Below, piece after piece: positions 57,305 through 64,000 of a stretch of DNA of 64,000 nucleotides. The stretch spans positions 141,351 through 205,350 of the forward strand of contig BDDD01000880.1 in NCBI GenBank assembly GCA_001972305.1, read 5' to 3'. A model generated the notes under the pieces. The model saw only the letters and a list, made by a program, of their open reading frames with translations, did no database searches and had not been told where the DNA came from. Position numbers and translations under genes: made by a program. The DNA comes from Cephalotus follicularis. Its lineage: Eukaryota > Streptophyta > Magnoliopsida > Oxalidales > Cephalotaceae. The first letter of the stretch is position 1. Each line of letters begins with the position of its first letter.

Positions 57305-58373
57305 TGTAATGCCCGGGATTTTCATTAATGTAAGGTTGTAATTTTCAATGCATTTATGCGTTTAATTAATGAGAATTATGACTTTTCCCCTTTTGTAATG
57401 TTAAACTGGGGCAAAAGTTGAAGTGTGGAAAGTGCTGATGCAGGGCGGGCAACCGACTGCCCAAGAGAGACAGTCGACTGGACCCCCTTTGAGTGGAACT
57501 AGCCGACTGCTGTGAGAGACAGCCAGCTGGGGATGGTATCGGCAGAGACAACCGACTGCCAAGATAAGGCAGTCGACTGCCATGAGATGTGTCAGTTAAA
57601 AACGTGTTGGCTGTCTCATTTGGCAGAGAGAAAGGGAGAGAAGATGAAAATTGGTTATAGTGTTGGCTTGTGAAGAGAGAGACACGAAAATGGATATAAA
57701 AACACACTTTCTATTCTCTTCTCATCAGCAAATTCAAAGAGATAGAGAGTCGTGTGAGAGAGAGAGGACAGTGGAGAGGAAAAAAGAGGGAGAGAAGTTG
57801 TATCTATCCAATCTTGAGCTTGGGATCTGGACTTGGAGCTCGAACCAGACTTGGTGGAGCTGCTGGACGGATTCGGAGGCTTGGAAATTAGGATTGGGAC
57901 TTCATGAGTGCATTCATTTCATGACATTCACTATCACTGACCTTGAATTTCACTTATGATTTAGCCGAGTGAGGACAAAGGCTAACCCCCTACTATTACA
58001 GATTGATGCAGTGATCTGGATATCGACCGTACGCGGCGAATCTGTGGGGAGATGGAGTTTTATTGTTTCAATAAGTGTTTTAACAATGTATTGAGACCTG
58101 TATTATTTTTGGATTAATGTATTAATGGTGTTGATCGACTTTTGATCATGCCCCATTTATGGGCAATCGACGATGGCTCAATTATGTTAAATATTGGAAT
58201 CATGTGGTATGGGACGCATGATTCGATTTGTTTATCTAGCTTGTTGTTAAATGCTTCCGCACATGTGAATGGAATTGAAGTTTTTAATTTTATCATATTT
58301 GTATAAGCTAGATAACGTTATATTGATTGCCTTTACCACTTTAATGCTGTCTTAATGGGGACGAGGTATGACA
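57305..58373 (+). repeat. Element F 5' LTR, internally deleted
   Basis: 1069 bp, TGTAATGCCC...GTATGACA. It matches the 3' LTR to 57907, then jumps to the hairpin/acceptor region, so the donor-like AAGGTAGGGG seen in the 3' LTR is missing here. Contains CAGTCGACTG palindromes (57471-57480, 57570-57579), TATAAAAA near 57696, and a GA-rich tract (57630-57790). Confidence 0.9.
57961..58001 (+). promoter_or_regulatory. Hairpin plus acceptor-like segment in LTR F
   Basis: TTAGCC (57961-57966), 13-nt loop, GGCTAA (57980-57985), then CCCCCTACTATTACAG with AG at 58000-58001. Confidence 0.5.
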
Positions 58374-58377
58374 GCAT

Positions 58378-58389
58378 TGGTATCAGAGC
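58378..58389 (+). promoter_or_regulatory. Primer-binding site of element F
   Basis: TGGTATCAGAGC, exact, 4 nt after the LTR end at 58373. Confidence 0.93.
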
Positions 58390-58529
58390 ATATATCCATT
58401 TATATGCTTAGCTAGGATATTGTCCTTGGCAATTAAATAAGTGTTCCTATAAGCAAAGCTCATTAATGATTTAAGATTGTTCCTAATGGTTAATGTTGTT
58501 CTATTATAGGAACAAAAGGACGGTCAGAG

Positions 58530-59504
58530 AAGACGCGGGAGGTGTAGAGTTGTTGATGAGGATGTTCCTGAGGCAGTGAATCTTGGGGGAGATCCGATGG
58601 ATGATGTTCCACAGGGGGCGGCACCCAAAGTGAGAGATCTGATGGACCACATCACTAACTATATCTAGCAGCAGATAGCTGCTAATCAGCAACAGATTAC
58701 CGCTAATGCAGCGAATATGGAGGAGATGCGGAGATTGTATGCTCAAGCTCAGCCTCAGCAGGTGGCTCCTGTTCAGGGTATACATGATGACGGTAATCGG
58801 TTTGGAAGGAACCTTGAGAGTTCATGGGACAGAATTCTCCCAGTTTCAAAGGGGAGCTTGATGCTACTATGGCTAAAAGGTGGTTACAGGATCTAGAGAA
58901 GATCTTCAAGGTGGTGGAATGCACCGACAGACAGAAACTGAGGTTTACTGTGTACCGATTATGGGGAGAGGCCACCCACTAGTGGGAGGCGATTAAAGCT
59001 AAATGGGAAGCCACCGGAGTTGTCAGTACCTGGGATGGGTTCCAGGAGGAGTTTCTAGCGGCTTATGTGCCACGCATAGAGCGTGAGCGGAGAGAGACGG
59101 AGCTCTTGGAGCTACATCAGGGTGAAATGACTGTGGCCGAGTATCAGGCCAGATTTGTGGAGCTTGCTAGACATTCATCCTATCTGGTGGCAGATGAGGA
59201 GAAAAAGATTCACAGATTTTTGAGAGGCCTGTGACCGAATCTTTAGTCTTGGATCAGAGTTATGGAGCTGGGTACTTTTGTGGAGGTCACCCAAAAGGAG
59301 AGATTGATAGAGAGTGTATTGAATGAAGACCGGACTGAGAGGGCCCGAGAACAATAGAATAAACAGGCATCTACTCAGTCTAGACCAGCGTCATCTAAAT
59401 GGCATGGTAGCAGTTCTCCAACAAAGTCACCAAAGAACAGATCCAACCAATCTGCTAGTCAGGGGAGTAATACGAAACCTGGAGGTTGTTCTGCCTGTGG
59501 CCGT
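58530..59504 (+). pseudogene. Gypsy F Gag, interrupted
   Basis: The N-terminus (about 58534 on, RRRGRCRVVDEDVPEAVN) has lost a clear start codon. A stop interrupts NYI*QQIAANQQQ (CAG to TAG). A frameshift near 58830 leads into PSFKGELDATMAKRWLQDLEKIFKVVEC, VYRLWGEATH*WEA (TGG to TAG), VPRIERERRETELLEL and HSSYLVADEEKKIHRFLRGL*P (CGA to TGA). A further stop follows RAREQ. Confidence 0.85.
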
Positions 59505-60185
59505 ATGGGTCACATTCAGAGAGATTGTTGGTTGAAGAGAGGACTGTGCATGAGATGTGGGGAATCTGGCCACATGGCGAGGGATTGCCCAAGGGGTCAA
59601 ATGACAGCACCTACTGGGCCAGCGAGTGGTAGCAGTTTGGCACTTGGACCGTCACAGCGGAGAGATACCGGCAAGGGTATCGTGAAAGGTATAGTTTTCA
59701 TTCTCACTCAGACAGAGGTTCTAGAGTCTACTTCTGTTGTGGGAGGTACTATATATGTTTACGGCTTTTCTGCTAGAGTGTTGATGGACTCGGGAGCATC
59801 GCATTCTTTTATTGCTTCCCATTTTGCATCATGTTTAAATGTGTTTCCTGATTGCATGCCTTATATTCTTGATGTGAGTACACCTACTGGAGGTTCCATG
59901 TGTATAGATTCGGTGTAGAGAGGTTGCGAGATTTCTATGGCAGGTGTTTCAGTGTATGCGGATTTGATTGTATTACCCATACATGATTTTGATGTCATCT
60001 TGGGTATGGACTGGTTATCAGCTTACCGTGCATGCATGGACTGTTACAACAAGACTGTGGATTTTTACTTACCAGATGGTACTACTATACAGTTCAAGGG
60101 AAACAAAGGGTTCTCGACACCGATCATATCTTTTATTCGGGCATAGAGGTACCTAGAGAAAGGGTGTGAAGGGTTTCTAGCACAC
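59505..60185 (+). pseudogene. Gypsy F zinc knuckles and protease
   Basis: 59505-59918 is open. Two knuckles occur in this region: CSACGRMGHIQRDC (starting at about 59489, just upstream) and CMRCGESGHMARDC. Protease [16 protein letters not shown] stop after MCIDSV splits it from 59937-60146 ([25 protein letters not shown]). A further stop follows SFIRA. Confidence 0.88.
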
Positions 60186-61484
60186 GTGGTCGACAAAAGA
60201 AAAGAGAAGGGTAAGAGAATGGAGGAAGTTATGGTTGTGAATGAATTTCCAGATGTGTTTCCTGCAGACTTGGTGTCTTTACCCCCGAGGAGGAGCATGG
60301 AGTTTGTGATTGACCTAGTACCAGGTACGGCTCCTATCTCTAAGGCGCCTTATCAAATGGCTCCTACGGAGTTGAGAGAGCTAAAGTTACAGCTGCAAGA
60401 CCTTATTGATAAGGGCTTTGTATGGCCCAGTGTTTCTCCATGGGGCGCGCCAGTGTTGTTTGTGAAAAAGAAGGATGGGTCGATGAGACTTTGCATCGAC
60501 TACAGGATGTTGAATAAGGCTACTATCAAGAATAAGTATCCTCTTCCACATATTGAATATTTGTTTTACCAGTTACAAGGGTCAAGGGTGTTTTCTAAAC
60601 TCGACCTGAAGTCGGGTTATCACCAGCTGAGAGTGAAGGAAGGAGATATAGAGAAGACTGCCTTCCGGACTAGGTATGATCAGTATGAGTTCTTGGTAAT
60701 GCCGTTTGGTGTCACCAACGCACCGGCAACGTTCATGTCACTGATGAACGATGTGTTCAGACCTTACCTGGATCAGTTCGTGGTGGTGTTTATTGATGAC
60801 ATACTGGTATACTCAAGGAATGAGGAGGAACACGCCTACCATCTAAGATTTGTGTTGCAGATTCTCAGAGAGCATCGGTTGTATGCCAAGTTTGGCAAGA
60901 GTGAGTTTTGGCTTGATCATGTGATTTTTCTTGGTCACATTGTATCGGGAGAGGGCTTGGCGGTGGATCCGTCGAAGACAGAAGTGGTGCGAGATTGGCT
61001 GCAACCAAGGAATATGACTGAGGTGCGCAGTTTTCTTGGGTTGGCAGGTTATTATCGGAGGTTCATTCAGAACTTCTCAAGAATAGCTACACCGTTGACG
61101 AAGCTTACTCAAAAGGAGACTTTGTTTATTTGTGATGATGAATGTGAAGCCAGTTTTTGTGATCTGAAGGATTGGTTGGTTTCGGCTCCTATTTTGGTGT
61201 TACCTGAGGGTAACGAGGGCTTTACAGTCTATAGTGATGCTTCAGGTAAGGGATCGGGTTGCGTGTTGATGCAACGAGGTAGAGTGATCGCTTATGCTTC
61301 ATGGAAGCTAAATCCGTATGAGGAGAACTACCCGACGCATGATCTTGAATTGGCCGCGATTATTTTTGCTCTTCAGAAATGGAGACATTACTTGTATGGG
61401 GCACAGTTCGAGATTTTCACTGACCACAAGAGTTTGAGGTATCTTTTCTGTCAAGATACGCTGAACATGAGACAACGACGATGA
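60186..61484 (+). CDS. Gypsy F reverse transcriptase and RNase H, open segment
   Basis: 432 aa. [63 protein letters not shown] (catalytic Asp), [11 protein letters not shown] (Asp pair), [37 protein letters not shown] and [10 protein letters not shown], so catalytic residues are kept. It ends at RQRR followed by TGA where TGG (Trp) is usual. The ATG is internal to gag-pol. Confidence 0.92.
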   Translation: MVDKRKEKGKRMEEVMVVNEFPDVFPADLVSLPPRRSMEFVIDLVPGTAPISKAPYQMAPTELRELKLQLQDLIDKGFVWPSVSPWGAPVLFVKKKDGSMRLCIDYRMLNKATIKNKYPLPHIEYLFYQLQGSRVFSKLDLKSGYHQLRVKEGDIEKTAFRTRYDQYEFLVMPFGVTNAPATFMSLMNDVFRPYLDQFVVVFIDDILVYSRNEEEHAYHLRFVLQILREHRLYAKFGKSEFWLDHVIFLGHIVSGEGLAVDPSKTEVVRDWLQPRNMTEVRSFLGLAGYYRRFIQNFSRIATPLTKLTQKETLFICDDECEASFCDLKDWLVSAPILVLPEGNEGFTVYSDASGKGSGCVLMQRGRVIAYASWKLNPYEENYPTHDLELAAIIFALQKWRHYLYGAQFEIFTDHKSLRYLFCQDTLNMRQRR

Positions 61485-63107
61485 GTTGAGTTCTTTAATG
61501 ACTATGATTGCAGTATTCAGTACCATCCCGGAAAGGCGAATGTGGTCGCGAATGCCTTAATCCGTAAGGCTACGATTGCTAACACGATGATATCTCAGTG
61601 GAAGATGCTAGAGGATTTCCAACAATGGTCTCGGTTTAATCAGGCACCGGGGGTTTTTGTGGCTAGCATGCAGGCACAGATGGCGTTACTGGACCATATA
61701 AAGGATGCACAGTTGAGTGATCCTGAACTAAGGGGGATTCGCGAGAATCTGGGTTCGGAGTCTGATTTTCAGATGCACTCTGACGGCATTTTGAGATTTC
61801 GGGGCCGAGTATGTGTTCGTGATGGGGCTTGGATAAGAAGTGAATTGTTACATGTGGCACATAAATCACGGTATAGCATACATCCTGGTAGCACAAAAAT
61901 GTATCAAGATATGAGGATGAATTATTGGTGGTCCGGTATGAAGAAAGAGATTGCTGATTTTGTTGCAAAGAGTTATACTTGTCAAACAGTTAAAGCCGAA
62001 CATCAGAGGCCAGTGGGTTTGCTACAGCCGTTATCGATTCCAGAATGGAAATGGGAGCATGTGACGATGGATTTTGTTTCGGGTTTACCTTTGACTCGGA
62101 ACTGTCACAATGCGGTATGGGTCATTGTGGATCGGCTTACTAAATCGGCACACTTTTTACCTACCCATGTCACAGATTCTGCGGGCAAGTTAGCTCGATT
62201 ATACATCAAGGAGATCGTGAGGTTGCACGGTGTTCCTGTGACTATAGTTTGTGACAGAGATTCAATCTTCACTTCCAACTTTTGGAAGAGGTTTCAGACA
62301 GCTTTTGGGACGAAGCTGAACCTTAGCACTGCCTTTCACCCACATACAGATGGCCAGTCAGAGCGTACTATCCAGACCTTGGAAGATATGCTCCGAGCTT
62401 GTATTATTGACTTTGCTGGTACTTGGGAGGACCACATTCCTCTGATATAGTTTTCATATAATAACAACTATCATTCCAGTATTGGTATGGCACCATACGA
62501 GGCTCTGTATGGAAGGAAGTGTAGATCACCCATTTGTTGGGATGAGGTTGGTGAGCGACCTTTGCTTGGGTCGGATCTGGTGGAGGAGACTTCTGAGAAG
62601 GTCAGGTTCATCAGGGAGAAACTGCTTACTGCCCAAAGCAGGCAGAGGAGCTATGTGGACAGCATCAAGAGAAGGCCTCTGACCTTCGATGTTGGTGATC
62701 ATGTGTTTCTAAAGGTTTCGCCATGGAAGGGCGTGCAGAGATTTGGGAGGAAGGGCAAGTTAGATCCGCGCTACATTGGTCCTTTCGAGATTTTAGAGAG
62801 AGTTGGGGAGATGGCTTATCAGCTTGCTTTGCCTCCTGCACTGTCAAATGTGCACGATGTCTTCCATGTGTCTATGTTGAGAAGGTATATTCGAGACCCG
62901 TCACATGTCTTGAACTATGATTCACTTCATATATGAGATGACCTTTCTTGCGAGGAGTTTCCAGTGCAGATTCTGGACTGGAAGACACAGGTATTGAGGA
63001 ACCGAACCATTTCTATGGTAAAGGTTCAATGGCAGTTCCATCGACCCGATGAGGCAACTTGGGAACGCGAGGAGGACATTAGAGAGCGTTACCCTCTTTT
63101 ATTTTAG
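61485..63107 (+). pseudogene. Gypsy F integrase and C-terminal domain
   Basis: 61542-62450: end of RNase H (NALIRKA, the usual final Asp of ADALSRK replaced by Asn), zinc region [18 protein letters not shown]...[12 protein letters not shown] (first Cys of CLTC lost), [26 protein letters not shown] and [17 protein letters not shown] (catalytic triad present). A stop replaces Glu in HIPLI*FSYNN. 62487-62936: CRSPICWDEVGERPLL, GDHVFLKVSPWKG, FHVSMLRRYIRDPSH, stop. The end ATWEREEDIRERYPLLF stops at 63107. Confidence 0.9.
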
Positions 63108-63152
63108 TGTTGTTTTAATTTCGAGGACGAAATTCCCTGAAGGAGGGGTGGA

Positions 63153-64000
63153 TGTAACGCCCGAGATTTTCATTAATGTAATGTTGTAATTTTCAATGCA
63201 TTTATGCGTTTAATTAATGAGAATTATGACTTTTCCCTTTTTGTAATGTTAAACTGGGGCAAAAGTTGAAGTGTGGAAAGTGCTGATGCAGGGCGGGCAG
63301 CCGACTGCCCAAGAGAGACAGTCGACTGGACCCCCTTTGAGTGGAACCAGTCGACTGCTGTGAGAAACAGCCGGTTGGGGATGGTGTCGGCAGAGACAGC
63401 CGACTGCCAAGATAAGGCAGTCGACTGCCATGAGATGTGTCAGTTAAAAACGTGTTGGCAGTCTCATTTGGCAGAGAGAAAGGGAGAGAAGACAAAAATT
63501 TGTGATAGTGTCGGCTTGTGAAGAGAGAGACACGAAAATGGCAATAAAAACACACTTTCTCTTCTCTTCTCATCAGCAAATTCAAAGAGATAGAGAGTTG
63601 TGAGAGAGAGAGGACAGTGGAGAGGAAAAAAGAGGGAGATAAGTTGTATCTCTCCAATCTTGAGCTTGGGATCTGGACTTGGAGCTCGAACCAGACTTGG
63701 TGGAGCTGCTGGACGGATTCGGAGGCTTGGAAATTAGGATTGGGACTTAAAGAGGTGGATTGCATTTCCTAACTTGGAATTCTAAGGTAGGGGTAAATCT
63801 TATAATTGTTATTTAAGTTCTGTTATAATGGAAGTCAATGGACGAAATGCATGCTATGGACCGTATTATGAGCATAAATGTATGTTATTGCTGTTGAATG
63901 CTCGTGTTTGGTTGGATTGAAGTGTGAAAGACATGCATTTTTCTGCTGTTTTTGCCTACTGGTATAAATCCAGTCGACTGCCAAGGCGGGCAGCCGACTG
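63153..64000 (+). repeat. Element F 3' LTR, truncated by window edge
   Basis: TGTAACGCCCGAG... directly after the polypurine tract. CAGTCGACTG/CAGCCGACTG motifs at 63296-63428 and again at 63971-64000 (start of a second cluster). GA-rich tract 63470-63650. Donor-like CTAAG|GTAGGGG at 63783-63791. Confidence 0.93.

Larger units (their letters stand above)
57305..64000 (+). mobile_element. Gypsy element F, 3' end outside the window
   Basis: 5' LTR 57305-58373, primer-binding site 58378-58389, gag-pol to 63107, polypurine tract 63140-63152 (aaggaggggtgga), 3' LTR from 63153. The first ~440 bp of the two LTRs differ at roughly 20 places by eye. All domains are present in chromovirus order (Gag, protease, reverse transcriptase, RNase H, integrase, C-terminal domain) but broken by about a dozen stops. 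Confidence 0.93.

Overview
This window is plant nuclear DNA made almost entirely of nested, broken LTR retrotransposons. The evidence is Ty1/copia and chromodomain-type Ty3/gypsy polyproteins, primer-binding sites of the initiator-tRNA-Met type (TGGTATCAGAGC), polypurine tracts, long TG...CA LTRs and target-site duplications. I found no host protein gene, rRNA, tRNA or CRISPR array. The species cannot be named from the sequence; a flowering plant with a large, repeat-rich genome fits.

Layout, left to right. 1-1857: 5' part of a decayed gypsy-type LTR (family A, minus strand). 1858-2186 and 11671-11989: halves of a plus-strand LTR fragment (G), split by a complete minus-strand copia element (2187-11670) flanked by the 5-bp duplication tatgg. 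The copia element carries LTRs, gag, pol and a third ORF between pol and the 3' LTR. 11993-13219, 19141-19705 and 51828-56426: pieces of one old minus-strand gypsy element (D), opened by two later insertions. The first insertion is a plus-strand element with a 3.9-kb LTR (C, 13220-19135). The second is a 32-kb complex of family B and family E sequence (19706-51827), bounded by the duplication caacg. Inside the complex are three partial or whole minus-strand B interiors, two plus-strand E interiors sharing one LTR, a 1387-bp tandem duplication, and a second copy of 16018-19563 at 40675-44207. 56427-57304: another LTR fragment (H). 57305-64000: a plus-strand gypsy element (F) whose 3' LTR runs off the window.

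Each element would encode Gag (particle), protease, reverse transcriptase/RNase H and integrase, but every polyprotein is interrupted. Many stops look like C-to-T or G-to-A changes, as expected for methylated repeats, and none of the copies looks autonomous.

The most unusual signals lie in the non-coding parts. (1) Several unrelated families carry family-specific arrays of short palindromes centred on TCGA, placed upstream of the likely TATA box. The copia element has a second array in front of its third ORF. (2) The gypsy LTRs share a GA-rich tract, a donor-like AG|GTAGGGG, and a downstream hairpin followed by CTAACCCCC...CAG, which together look like a leader intron contained within the LTR. 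Both are inferences from sequence and need transcript data.
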